Positions 12,801-24,508 of a stretch of 64,000 bases of DNA are shown one piece after another. The position numbers were made by a program, and so were the translations under genes. Under the pieces are notes generated by a model. The model had not been told where the DNA came from. It made no database searches and worked only from the letters and a program-made list of their open reading frames with translations. Where the stretch lies: positions 83,113-147,112 of the forward strand of contig JADFUC010001587.1 of assembly GCA_019722365.1 (NCBI GenBank), in the 5' to 3' direction. How positions within the stretch are numbered: the first letter of the stretch is position 1; every line of letters begins with the position of its first letter. Source of the DNA: Lithospermum erythrorhizon (taxonomy: Eukaryota > Streptophyta > Magnoliopsida > Boraginales > Boraginaceae).

Positions 12801-13726
12801 AAAAAATAAATAAATTAAAAGATATGAAAAGGAAAAAAACCATTAATAAAACTTTAAATTGTAATAATAAATCAAAGTTAGTATCACTAATTTAGAAATT
12901 ATATATACTGCGCCCTTTCATTTGCAAGCCAAAGTATCTAAACATAATAGTAATGAAACAATAGCATAGACTAATGGATCATCAAACCAACGATTAACAA
13001 ATACCTTGTCGATGGACTCTTAAGTATTTTTTCAAAAGGGCAAAAGACATATTTTTTCGCCTGTTAAACCGAACATAACAATAGATTACATAATTCCAGA
13101 TTCAGCTTCTACTCTAATCATGTTCCCATCAATTGTTAGGATATTTATGAAAGGAGTGTTTTATACCAATATTATTTGACAATGTACTCAATTGTTATTT
13201 TAAGTTATAACATTATACATTATTAATACGTTTATTATACGGAGTATATATTTGATTTCACATGTTTTAGATCAAGATTTTAATTTGTTATGGATTTCTT
13301 TCAATGTTTCCATGAAAATATTTTTGCTGTAATAGTTCTTGTCTTTTAAATGATAAATTGGTGCTCACAATTTTACTTTTTTATTATTCATAGTTATCCA
13401 TTCATGATAGTTTCAAATTCAAAATTTCTATCAATTAATAAGAAATCTTAAGAAAGTCAATGTTTATTCCCTTGATATCCTTTGTAACATTTTTTTCCAA
13501 AGTTAAGAATTGGCCTGGTATGTATAGTTCAAAAAAATATTATATAATAATGATATTATTATCCTCTTTAATCAAAGTTATTTATAAATTCTCTCAAAAC
13601 TAAATATGGAGTTTTATTTTACATCGATGAGAATATCAGTCTTTTCAATTATGTCCTAAGGTGCGAATTCTTAAACATTGTTCATCCCGTTTACTATTTT
13701 CATTTGTTTCTTATCTTTTCCCTCCA
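12801..13726. other. Intergenic, nothing recognised
   Basis: AT-rich sequence without an open frame or repeat that I can support. An 'acggagtat' MITE-end-like motif occurs at about 13240 without a clear partner. Confidence 0.5.
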
Positions 13727-13990
13727 CATTGACCTTGTACCTATTTGAAGTTCATAAAAATAATAAAATTTGACTTAGTACCTATTTGAAGCTCATAAAA
13801 ATAATAAAATTTGACTTAATTAATGATCCTTAATTAACACATCACACACAAGAACCTTTGTAAATCAAAATAAAAAATATAATTTAAAATTATTAGCACA
13901 TCACACAAGAACCTTTATAATTCAAAATAAAAATTATAATTCAAAATTATTAGCACATCACACAAGAACCTTAAAAAAATTTGACTTGAA
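13727..13990. repeat. Two adjacent short tandem repeat tracts
   Basis: A unit of about 43 bp (gtacctatttgaag...aaaatttgactta) occurs twice at about 13737-13820. It is followed by about three copies of a 57-bp unit containing 'agcacatcacacaagaacct' (about 13838-13985) with small changes between copies. Confidence 0.7.
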
Positions 13991-14224
13991 TTGCACCTCA
14001 CACAAGGACCTTCCTAATTTCAAAATGAAAGAAGAGTCGAGAGTTTATTAATACCTTCCGAATTGTGGTTTCTTTTTTCAAATTAAACTTTAAAGATTTT
14101 TTTTTAATTTTTAAACTCAGATACTTTTAAAGAATGAGGGAGCATACCCGTTCTCAAATAATTTGTTGTCTGCTAACATATTATGGAATAATTTAACATC
14201 GGATGATTGTTTTTAATTTTTGAA

Positions 14225-14540
14225 ATATTTTTATAGAAGTAATTTAATACTCCGTAATATTTAAAAATATGCAAATAGCTAGTATTTTTAACATAATAAT
14301 TGTGATTCAAGTTAAAATAATGTGTTGATTTTTGATAAACTTGATATTATTTTAAGGATGGGGGAATATGGATAAAAAGAAAACAGAAACATAACTACTT
14401 GTTAGTTGGTTTAGATATATAAACCTAATATTCTTAACATAATAATTATGGTATCGAGGTCAAAATAATGTATTAAATTTAGATTAAACTTGACAATTGT
14501 TTTTTAGAATGGAGGGAATATTGAAAAAAGAAAAACATGC
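14225..14540. repeat. Two diverged copies of a sequence of about 170 bp
   Basis: The order 'cttaacataataatt...gaggtcaaaataatgt...aaacttgac...ggaggga' recurs at about 14285-14370 and 14430-14525, each ending in a 'gatgggggaatat' or 'atggagggaatatt' motif that looks like a MITE end. It is low-complexity DNA, so the pairing is only moderately certain. Confidence 0.4.
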
Positions 14541-15155
14541 AAATAACTACTCCGTAAGATAAGAATTCAATAGCTTTCTGATCTGTATCATGCGATGATT
14601 TGTATACAATTTTTTCCCATGAGTTATATTAGAGTCCCTACAAATAAAATAATTTTATTTGCATGTAGAATTCAATTTTATAAGAATTATATTTATAGTG
14701 TTTTAGTTCAATTAAAATTTATTAAATACAATAATCTGATTCGTTAAAGGGTATTTAATTAAAATTCGTCATGAAAAAATGAAAGCAATTTCTTAGAACG
14801 GCTACGTCTTTTATATATTGTAATTATACAACATGTAACGAGAGTGAAGAAACTTGATGAGATATTCTTAATTATCAAATCGAATTGAAAGCAACCAACA
14901 ATATGAAAATTAGTTACCAAAGAAACTAATCATCCATTTAAACAATATGAAATTCATACATCATATATCCCATATGTAGGGAAATTAAGGTACATATATA
15001 CAAAAGTTGACTATGACCTAGGTTTCTTTGCCTCTAATACTACCATACTGTATAATATCATCTACTCACTTGCAAGTTGCAGCAAGTGCTGAGAAGTCTG
15101 TATATGTTTTCCCACAAGTGTGTTCTATGGTCTTCCTTTATATGGCCAGTGGTCA

Positions 15156-17798
15156 TCAAGAATTTGTTAAATACCCCTCATCCCCACAAGAGCAACTTCC
15201 ATCCTTGAAATGGTGGAAATGTTCTGTATCCCTAACCGAAATCTCTCTTCGGACAACCTTGGATATGAATTTGATTGTATTATGACAGCTCTCACACATA
15301 TATAAGTTTTTCGTTACCCAGATAGGAGTCCCTGGTATAGTATTTATGAGCCCAAATGCAATAGCCAAAGTCTCACTGTGGCCACAGAAGATGTCGGCTT
15401 TTGAAGCTTCAACTTCCATTGTTGAACTTGCTCCTGGCAGTGAAATGCCTGCAGCCTCCATTTTTTCATGGAATCCTTCCAAGATTGCAGTTATTTCGTT
15501 TATCTGGGGATGATAATTGTCACCACTGAGGAATGCGTGGACTTTACCCTTAACTTCAACCCAACTGCACCCAGGATCAATAGTAACACCTTTCTCCCTC
15601 ATCGTCCTTCTCAACTCTGCTAGTTCATCCCATTTTCCGCAATCAGAGTAAAGATTGCACAAAAGAATATAATATCCGACATTTACCTCCTCCATCTGGA
15701 AAATATTTCTGGCAGCAATCTTGCCTATGTCAAATCTCCTATGGATCCTACACGCATGCAACAAAGCTCCCCAGATTGCAGAATCTGGCTCTAAAGGTAT
15801 TTTATGTATGAAATTAAGAGCTTCATCCAACTTCCCTGCACGTCCAAGTAAGTCGACCACACAAGCATAATGCTTGAGATTTGGTATAATAGAATATTTG
15901 GTATTCATACTAGAAAAATAATCCAAACCTTCCATTACCATTCCCGATCTACTACAAGCACATAAGAGGGAGATAAATGTAACTGCATCTGGTTTTACCT
16001 CTGAATTGATCATTTTTTGAAATAGCTCTACGGCGACAACACCATGTTCTCTCTGGGCACAACCAGTCAGCAAAATATTCCAAGAAGCAACATCTTGTTT
16101 TTGCATATTAAACTGGTTCCATGCAGAAGCCATCCTTCCGCACCGTACATACAAGTCTAGAAGTGCATTGGGTAGAAAGCCATCAAACCCCAATCCATTT
16201 CTTAACACATGAGCATGAATCTCTTTTCCACAATTCAATGTTCCTATTCTAGCACATGCAGAGAGTATAGTCATTAATGTAACATCATTAGGATCTAGGA
16301 CGAGCTTCATTTGCCTAAAGTATACCAAAGACTCAAAGTTTCTGTTATTCACCTTTAGGCCAAGTATAATAGATGTCCAAGAAATTACATCTTTATCAGG
16401 AATCTGGTGGAAAACTTCGAGAGCTTTGTCGATGCAATTGCATTTTGAGTACAAATCAATGAGACTGTTTGTCACTACAATACATGTAGTAAATCCAGAC
16501 CTCTTGGCAAACTCATGAAGCTTGATGCCCATGTCTAAGAGACCCAAAGAAGCACATGCAGATAAAACACTAGCTACAGTAACCTCATCTGGTATGATAC
16601 CTTCTGTCTGCATTAGTTTATAAGTTTCCACAGCCCTTTCAGGCAAGCCATTGTCTTCATAACAAGAAATCATTGCAGTCCATGAAACAACATCTTTACA
16701 TTCTATATTGTTAAAAACCTTTTCTGCTTCACTTAAATATCCAACCCTTGAGTACAATTGAATCAACGCATTATCAATAGAAACGTCACCACCAAACTCA
16801 CTTTTTGCCACATATCCGTGAACAACCATCCCTAACCTTTCATCACCAATAACCTCACATGCTGATATAACACTAGTCATGGTCATCAAATCAGGATCGA
16901 CATCATGTTCCCTCATCAAAAAGAACAACCTCAACCCTTCTAAAACATCTTCATTTTCAAAATAACCCGAGATTATTGCGTTCCATGAAATCCTATCCCT
17001 CACACTCATCCCATCAAATAACAACCTCGCACTCCTAACATCTCTACACTTAACATACATCGTAATCAAAGAATTATTCACATCCACGTCACTCTCAAAC
17101 CCCAACCTAAGCAAATGTACATGAACCTCCCTCCCGATTTTCCGATCACACAACCCTCCACAAGTCCTCAACACACAAGGGAAAGTATACACATCAGGCC
17201 TAAACCCGACCCACAGCATCCTATGATACATATCCAAAGCCTCATCAAAGTACCCCCTTTTCGCATAACCACCAATCAAAACATTCCAAGAAAACACATC
17301 TCTTTCATCCATTTTACCAAACACATACCAAGCATCACCCAAATTGTCCAACCTCACAAACATACTCAATAAAGCATTTCCCAACCTTAAACTCAATTGG
17401 GTAGTCAAATTTAGTATAAACTCATAAACAAAACACCCTTCATCCAACGCCCTTTTGTACTCACACAACCTTATTACACAAACAAAAGTCTCTTCTTCTA
17501 TACTTTCATGAAACTCACGAATCTTTCTAAGGTACCTTATCGATTCTTGAACTTGGCCTTTAATACAAAGTTGGTATATATGAAGATTATGGTCAATGGT
17601 TGTGGTCAAAGTGGAAGATATTGAGGCATTTGGACTATGCAATGAGTGATGATGGTGTGATTTCTTGATTGAAAAATTGTGGGAATTTTGAAGAATATAT
17701 GAAAAGTGAAAGGATTTGAGGTTGTTGGGTTTGATTAATTGGGTATTGAAGTGGTGAGAATTGAGGGAAATGGGTTGGGATTTGGAGGAAACTGCCAT
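15156..17798 (-). CDS. ECB2: Plastid PLS-class pentatricopeptide repeat protein with DYW domain, ECB2/VAC1-like RNA editing factor
   Basis: The 880-residue protein is intronless, with ATG at 17798. Residues 1 to about 65 are Ser/His/Asn-rich without acidic residues, like a plastid transit peptide. P, L and S type PPR motifs then run to about residue 690, with the recurring pattern DVVSWTAMISCY...GxxxDEVTxxSVLSAC. E/E+ motifs (YVLLCNLYS-like, GCSWVEVKGKVHAF) follow, and a DYW deaminase-like domain starts at about 760. The zinc-binding signature is visible as HSE (H807, E809) and CESC (C835, C838); the second metal site has HFHH (860-863) and CSC (869-871). Long stretches match Arabidopsis ECB2/VAC1 (At1g15510), which is needed for editing of plastid accD and ndhF transcripts and early chloroplast development. 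The protein ends GDEGYLTNS, not the usual GDYW. Orthology is inferred from remembered sequence. Confidence 0.93.
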   Translation of the reverse strand: MAVSSKSQPISLNSHHFNTQLIKPNNLKSFHFSYILQNSHNFSIKKSHHHHSLHSPNASISSTLTTTIDHNLHIYQLCIKGQVQESIRYLRKIREFHESIEEETFVCVIRLCEYKRALDEGCFVYEFILNLTTQLSLRLGNALLSMFVRLDNLGDAWYVFGKMDERDVFSWNVLIGGYAKRGYFDEALDMYHRMLWVGFRPDVYTFPCVLRTCGGLCDRKIGREVHVHLLRLGFESDVDVNNSLITMYVKCRDVRSARLLFDGMSVRDRISWNAIISGYFENEDVLEGLRLFFLMREHDVDPDLMTMTSVISACEVIGDERLGMVVHGYVAKSEFGGDVSIDNALIQLYSRVGYLSEAEKVFNNIECKDVVSWTAMISCYEDNGLPERAVETYKLMQTEGIIPDEVTVASVLSACASLGLLDMGIKLHEFAKRSGFTTCIVVTNSLIDLYSKCNCIDKALEVFHQIPDKDVISWTSIILGLKVNNRNFESLVYFRQMKLVLDPNDVTLMTILSACARIGTLNCGKEIHAHVLRNGLGFDGFLPNALLDLYVRCGRMASAWNQFNMQKQDVASWNILLTGCAQREHGVVAVELFQKMINSEVKPDAVTFISLLCACSRSGMVMEGLDYFSSMNTKYSIIPNLKHYACVVDLLGRAGKLDEALNFIHKIPLEPDSAIWGALLHACRIHRRFDIGKIAARNIFQMEEVNVGYYILLCNLYSDCGKWDELAELRRTMREKGVTIDPGCSWVEVKGKVHAFLSGDNYHPQINEITAILEGFHEKMEAAGISLPGASSTMEVEASKADIFCGHSETLAIAFGLINTIPGTPIWVTKNLYMCESCHNTIKFISKVVRREISVRDTEHFHHFKDGSCSCGDEGYLTNS

Positions 17799-19799
17799 TT
17801 TTGTGTGGTGGAGATACAGAGCATGGTTAAGGGTTCTAGGTGGGGTTTATGTTATCAGGTTTAGTGGACATTGTAATGAAAATCTTGTGGACAATGTTAA
17901 CGGAATTGAGGATTAAACAAAACCAGTTTTTCTTCAACCATATAAATTGAAAACGTTATGGTTAAATTAATGTCTGAGTTCGTTAATGCCGTTAATATTC
18001 GTATGCAATTTGATGTAAAAATGGTGCAGCATTCTTAAAATGCCAGATTTCTAAGATGAATACAGTGAAAAATTGAAAAAAAGTGTATCAAAATTGTTTA
18101 TTAATAATTAAAATGGGCCAGAAATTCGTTAAGCAGTTGAATGCATGTGCCCAAAGTTAAAAAATAATAGCATAATTGGCATTGTGATTTTTTATTGAAA
18201 ACAATCATGTCACCAAAATGTATCAATAAAAGAAATATATCAATAGTATAATTTGTATTTTTAATTATTAATGAAGCAATTAATGAAGCAAAAACAATAA
18301 TAGTAAACGCATATAAATTACAAAGGGTTGTTTAGACGATATTATCGATCCATCACTTATGTTTCAAACGTTTCAGTCCATCACCTATCTTTAAAAATAT
18401 ACTAGTAACTTTTTAAAGGGAAATTTCGTCCGTTGATATTTTTTTAAACAATTACCCCTCCAATCCACTTTAATTATCATTTCAATTTTTTTTAAAATTG
18501 AACTTTAACCATCAATTATTAATTATTTATTATTTTAAAATATAAAATTTATATCAACCCCTCTATTTTGGTGTATTTTTGGTATATGTGTCTCCTCCCC
18601 ACCTACCCGAACAGCCCCCACCTGCCTAACCCCAACACAACCTTCACCACAATCACCCCCACCACCACCACCAACTCCATCACCATAACCAACCACCCCA
18701 CCCCAACCTATGCATTAATTCAATCAATCATATTGCTAATATGTATCAACATTACCAAACAACATTCAACACACCAAACTACCTTCTCTGCGCCACCTAC
18801 CCAACCCACCAAACTTTGTAGCCATTGCCACCTCTACGCTCCTCCAACACTGTACATGCACTCCATCTATATTGTCATCCATCATAAGTCATAACCACCA
18901 AACAAATCAAGAACAAGAAAATAATTGAAAACACATTTCACCACAGATTCTCAAAACCATTGGAGATTAGATAACAAATTAACACCATCAAAGAACTTTA
19001 GACAAATTATTACTAGCATCCAAACTGATATATATACTAATATATGAGTCACTGATAAGGCTCCATAATTCTAAAGTTACACAAGATATTAACAAGTCAA
19101 GTGGTATACATACTATGAAAGAGAGTACATGACATATGGTACTTATCTATAAATACATTACTATCTTAATTCTAAAATTACTATTTGCTAATACATTTCT
19201 TATATTCTATACTCTCACAAAAATACAAAATACTAACCGTTCTCATTGAAAGGTTATTTCCCATTTTATTGTTGATCAGTCGGCATGTTGCTCCTACATT
19301 TTTCACTGGGATTTTTTTGGTTCGTAGGCCTAGCTTGAGGAGGACTTTTCTCTTTTATTTAAGAGAATACATTGTTAGTGTAAGTTAAATTTTCTTTTAG
19401 AGTATGTTCCGATGACTGCTAGCACATGAAGTTATAGTTTAATATAAATAATTCGTTAAGGCAAGAGACTCCTTAAAAGCATAGGGCATCTTAATGTTAA
19501 TGTAAATGTAATATATAAATAATTAGTTTTAAACAAATTTTTTTATTTCTCGTCAAAGCTACATATATTTCGTTTCAGTTGTTGAAGAGTGAATTTGTAA
19601 GGGATCTTGTAGAGTGTGTCAGGTCTATTAAATTTATGTCTTGTGAGGGGAGATCAGTGGGGTGTCGACGGGGGATCGTTTCGCCTTGTGAAGTCAGTGA
19701 GTGTCGAAATTTGGTGGGGCCGGGACCAAAAATTTGATCGGGATCAAGATTTTGCTTTCAAGTGGGCCCCACAAGTAAATAAAAAAACAAAAATTTAGC
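17799..19799. other. Intergenic, nothing recognised
   Basis: AT-rich spacer upstream of the PPR gene. The stretch 18590-18900 is strongly C/A-rich on the plus strand (runs of ccccacc and accacc) and therefore has a long stop-free frame of Thr, Pro and Asn codons. That is a compositional effect, not a gene. Confidence 0.5.
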
Positions 19800-20340
19800 G
19801 GCCTCCCGTGGCGACACGTGTCGCATTTGCGGTAACCCGACTTCGTGTCAGCCTTGGTTAGTAGAATTTTTTCGCGCCGTTTTTAAATTGTTTTTACTGA
19901 TAATTAAGCAAAAAAAAAAATTAGCCACTTATTTTTTATTTTTCGAAACCTATAAATAGGCACAAGTTTGTGTCGTTGGGTAAAAATCAGTTTTACACGC
20001 TTTTTTATTCTTCTTTTAATCACTTTTCTCTTGATATTAAAAAAATTATTAAAATATTTTAAAAATAATTAAAATATTAAAATTATTAAAAATATATTTT
20101 AAAATTATAATATTATTTATTGTATTAAATTTAATAATTATATATATGAAATAAATAAAGAGAAATAAAAAATATGGTGGGGTATATGTTGGAGTGATGT
20201 GGAAGGGAGAGAAAGTAATTTGTACTAAATGACGTCATATGTGGGCTGTTAGTAAAAAGTGGGTATTTGAGGTCTTGGTGATGTGTGGCGGGGAGAAGTG
20301 TAAGGAATTTGTGTGCTATAGGATAGTCTTAATTAAGTAG
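19800..20340 (+). mobile_element. Harbinger-like non-autonomous fragment (putative)
   Basis: The segment has a promoter-like TATA box (cctataaatagg at about 19949) and no coding capacity. Its right part (about 20160-20230: gtggggtatatgttgga...gatgtgga) resembles the 3' flank of the Harbinger transposase relic at about 23775-23825 (atggggtatatgttagtgatgtgga). A deletion derivative of the same element family would explain this. Terminal repeats and target duplication were not resolved. Confidence 0.35.
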
Positions 20341-21309
20341 GAAGGAGACACCTATCTTGTGGTTATAGGTGTAAGTACTGTTTTTGGCAACATGAAGATA
20401 AAGGAATTTTGGACGTCACAGAGTTCCTGATAAAGTAATACTCTATCTTAATGCATTGTGTTCATCTCAATTCTTTTTTGCATCATTATTCGAGTTCTCA
20501 ATAAATTTATGTTACTTTTTTAAAATCTAGATGGAACCGAAATAGGCTTGCCTCTTAAGGAGGAAAAAGGTATTATCGTGTGTTTTAGATTCTGAATAAA
20601 TTAGCGGCGTTTATTAGATTGCTACTTTTCTATCGGTGTTTATCTGTCAATCCAAAACTTCTTTAAGTCTAGCATTTGAAGGCGAAAAAGTTTTTTGACA
20701 TTTACTAAACACCTCATAATTATCATTTGTTTTCTCATTAATTAATTACCCATAGGTTCCAAGATTTCTTAGTTATGTACTTGTATTTGATATGGTCATA
20801 TGGATGATAAGCAGTTTATAAATTCATTAGACTATGTCTGATGAGTCTAATTTAGATCTGGGTAAATAAATTATATATCTACCATTCGTATAATCGAATG
20901 GATTACTTCACAAATAACTTATTCTTTACAATGGTGTCTAATTTGGGATCGCGTTAAAGGAAAATAATTTTATTTTTAAATAGGAAATGGACAAAATATA
21001 TATTGATTTGTAGATATTGAAAAATTATGAAAATGGTAATTTTAAAAGTACTAATGATGAAAAAATAAATTATATATATATGATTTATTTTTCTCTTTTC
21101 AATTTGACATAGTAGAGACCCACATACATAAAATAGACATGTCTATTTTTAATAGACAATTATTTCTCTTTCTTTACATTAGATATCGAAATAGATACTA
21201 TTGGTGTCTAATTTAATGAAAATAGACTCCATTGTATTGAGTCTTATCCGATTCTTTGTTTAAAGTTTGATTAGACCCCAAATAAATTTGGACCCGTCAC
21301 TAGTCTATG
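20341..21309. other. Intergenic, nothing recognised
   Basis: AT-rich sequence. No open frame, RNA gene or repeat that I can support. Confidence 0.4.
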
Positions 21310-22862
21310 AGAAAAGTAGCACAGGTTAACATCAGTGACATGGTTTTCAATTATTTCTAAAGAAAATACACTATCAGAATCTAGCCAATTAATTGGAAAT
21401 GGTTTCTTTAAAAGATGCTAATACTTAGTACATACCTACTGGATACCTTCATGGAAGTTCTTTGATCTCTCCAATTGATCCCATTATGTGAAACAGTATA
21501 TCAGTAACTGCTAAACCTTCATGGCAGAACCAATAAATTATTGCCAGCATCTGCACTACATAACAATATATTAATGTATTTTCTATTAATATATTTTTCA
21601 TTAAATATTATATAATATAAACAAAAAGTGATCATCATCTCTTTCTTTGATTGTATTTTTATTAAAAATATTTGATCATCTATTAACTATAATATTTCTA
21701 ACTATTTTCCTATCCACTCTACTATTTCTCATTGGCTTTTAAAGTTGGACCAACTTCTGACATTTTTGAAATTTATTTTTATTTGGAAGTATGCTTTGAA
21801 TTTCTTATTCTGCAGGAATGAGATTCGATCATGAGAGGCCGGACGTGTTCATGAGAAACTTACTACGGATCATTACAAACGCTTGAATCTTATCGCTCCT
21901 CATACTTAGAAAGCTTTTCGAAACCAAGCGAGCTTTTGTCACTCCCCACTCGCTTTACCGTCAAATTGATCAAAATCGGTGTCATAAAGTGAAAAAAGTA
22001 CGAAATATACTGGGCGTTCAAACAACAATCGGCCAAAATGGAACTTTTCTTCAAAGGGAGGTGGGCGATCATCCCGAAGGAGATTAACAATCACGATAAT
22101 GATAATCTTCTTAATGTGGACGTTGAGCATCCTTTTTCACTCTGCGTCCTTTGGGTATTGTTACACCGTCGTTCTCCTTCAAAGACTTGAATTATCCTGC
22201 AGTTTTTATTCTTGCGATAACTTATTTTCTGAGTTTGACATAGACACTATCAGGCTATCAAAAAGGCTAAAGAATGGAATGTGAACCTTCACAAGGGATC
22301 TCGAAGAAATTGTGAAGTTGTTTGAGAAACTCCCAGTAGTGTTGGTTGTTTTGAAATTTGAAGGACAACATTTCTTTTAATTATGTACAATGTAATAGTC
22401 GTGAAGACTCAAAAAATTTATTTTCGATTAATATATTGTATTACTTATAAAAAAAATTTAAAAATGCAAAACTATCAAAAAGTTAAGTGGACAATCTTTT
22501 ATGAGCAGAGGAGTATTCCATTTTCCATGGAGATGATGGTTCGGATGATGAATGCATTTCAGTGGCCTCGTGTGGTGTTTAGAGGCGGTCCCTCTTATTG
22601 GGCATTCACGAATCGCTTTTGTTGAGAAACAACATAGATTTTCCTCTTGTCTTTCCATCTCTGTCAGTTCTTTCTTGGCCTTGGCCTTGATGAAGCTACT
22701 TATCAAAAGACAGGCTGCTTTGCCAACCATGCAAGGGCGATCACCGGTAGAATACCACCCAAGGTATGGAGTCGAGTTCTGAAGTGATGCAACTTGTCCA
22801 ATATCATGGTATTGAATTAAAAGCGCCTCTAGGCTTCCAATGCATTGCGGCACTTTCCTTTT
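21310..22862 (-). pseudogene. Truncated, split copy of the 3' end of the plastid ATP/ADP carrier gene
   Basis: Two blocks match the 3' end of the NTT-like gene at 39.0-39.6 kb in the same orientation. Block 1 (about 21310-21573) matches its downstream/3' UTR sequence at about 39003-39258; shared landmarks are 'aacatcagtgacatgg' and 'ccagcatctgcactaca'. Block 2 (about 22524-22862) matches the last coding exon (39259-39624), for example 'tgtggtgtttagag' and 'gaataccaccaaggtatgg'-like sequence. Between the blocks lie about 950 bp with no counterpart at the parent locus. The coding block has many substitutions, indels and frameshifts, and upstream exons are absent. It is clearly non-functional. 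A DNA-level duplication is implied, because untranslated flanking sequence is included and orientation is kept. Confidence 0.85.
21574..22523. mobile_element. Insertion of unknown type inside the carrier pseudogene
   Basis: This stretch separates sequences that are directly adjacent at the parent locus (39258/39262). It has an AT-rich left half and a more GC-balanced right half (about 21820-22350) with several short open frames and no recognised domain. I could not find convincing terminal inverted repeats. The left junction follows 'atatatta', which would suit a TTA/TAA-targeting element, but the right junction does not repeat it clearly. Confidence 0.45.
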
Positions 22863-23215
22863 AATTCTCTAATTCTTTATATCGAGAAGAATATAAAAGG
22901 CGAAGCTGATGACGGTGAAAAGTTGCTTTATCCTCGACTAGATAACTTTCTCCGTCTCCTTTTTGGAGAATTTTTTCAAAAAAACCCGTTTTTCTACACC
23001 CAGTTGTTGGAGTGTAGGCCATGTTGGTTTGGCAAATAGCCGTTTGGGTGTAGGAGGTCTCAAGAATAGCCGTTTGGGATGTGATGTATGGAAATAACGG
23101 TTTGAGGTAGAAAATTATTTAGCAGTATTTGCTGAAAATGGCGATGTTGTTGTAAAACAACAAGAATCATGTAGAAAAGGATGTGTACTCAAAGCTAGAT
23201 TGATCGTTCGCTGAC

Positions 23216-23353
23216 CAGGCTAGAATGTGGGATTTGAAGGACTTATCAAAAATAATGCGTGCATGCATCATTTTACACAATATGATAGTGGAGGATGAAC
23301 GAGATACATATTATCGAAATTTGGGAATGCAGATTTTAGACAAACTCTGCTAG
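23216..23353 (+). pseudogene. PIF/Harbinger-type transposase relic (C-terminal part)
   Basis: The frame from 23216 to a TAG at 23351-23353 reads ARMWDLKDLSKIM followed by ACIILHNMIVEDERD. This is the hallmark of plant Harbinger (HARBI1/ALP1-like) DDE transposases near their C-terminus, where the final catalytic acidic residue lies in the ILHNMI-EDE region. Upstream sequence (22863-23215) is too decayed to follow, and no start codon or full DDE triad is present. Downstream, at about 23775-23825, lies a segment shared with the fragment at about 20.2 kb, probably the element's subterminal region. The element is inactive. Confidence 0.75.
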
Positions 23354-24316
23354 CTCTGAATTTGTGCTTTCAGTTATCGTACAAATGTTGCGAATTTGAA
23401 GTACACATGTTCAGAGTAGGTCGAATCGACATCCGTACTAGATAGAACTCCGTGATAGGGCCAAACATATTCCATTGAAGAGGATCTTATAGAGCCAGTT
23501 AGCAAAAATTGGGCCTGACAAATTAGATTTCAGTGTTCTTTTTATCCAACGGATTTTTGAGTGTGTTTTTTGTGCGTTTTAATAATTTTATACATGATTG
23601 TTTTAGCTTCTTTCATAAAATCATGTATTATTTATTTATTATTACATAAATATATAAATAAATTATTTAATTTAATTATTAATAAATTATTATAATAAAA
23701 TTTTATTAATTATTATGTATCGGTTAATTGATTATTATCATATGTAAAATGTAAAAGTAGAGAAAATGAATAGTTATGATGGGGTATATGTTAGTGATGT
23801 GGATGAAAGAGAAAAGTGAAATATTATTTGAAAAACTAGCTATTGTAGGATGTAATGATTTTTGAAGATATTTGATGATGTAGGATAGAAATAATATGAT
23901 GTAGAAGAGGGTCTTCTAATTTTTTGAAAAATGAGTTGTGGAGATAGTCATTTAAGTGTTCAATTAATGTCGAACCCACAAAATCTCTCAACCGCCATCT
24001 GACCTTACCCGTCACTTGAAGCTCGTGTTAGATTGAACTTAAGAAAATCCAAATCAACGAAAGGGAACTTTCGGAGTTATAGGCTTGATTTGATGTGAAA
24101 CACGTTCCACTATGTTCCATGAAACCTCAAACTCCGATCCACCTCAGGGCATGTTACCACCGATGCTTTCTCGTCTCACTTTACGGTTTAATCAACCATC
24201 GGCGGCCAACGTTTCAATTTATCAAAAACCTTGATGTTTAATTTATTGTAAATTTATTTATTTCTATGATTTTGTATAAGCTTTCAGAACACAAAGCGAA
24301 CTTGTTACAAATATGC

Positions 24317-24508
24317 ATTTGAATAAGATATTATTAGTATTAATTATTATTATTACCATATTAGTTTTAGTAATAACTTGAGTACCCAGAGTTACTATTA
24401 TTACCATAAGTATTTGATATTGTATCTATAAATATGGAGCTAGTTTGCCCGTATATATTTCTGAAGTTTATTCAATATAGATTTTAAATTACTCTATCAT
24501 TCTTATCA
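24317..24508 (+). repeat. 5' LTR of a Ty1/copia element
   Basis: This matches 26865-27040 from 'ttgaataagatattattag' through the 'tataaatatg' TATA-like box to 'cattctt..tca'. It ends in CA at 24507-24508, directly before a primer-binding-site-like sequence TGGTATAGAGAGAGC (24509), a worn form of the initiator-tRNA-Met site common in plant copia elements. Confidence 0.75.

Noticed and set aside
18568..18894. 108-codon open frame rich in Thr, Pro and Asn
   Set aside because: It follows from a C/A-rich strand (accacc, ccccacc runs); no motif, no sign of coding constraint.
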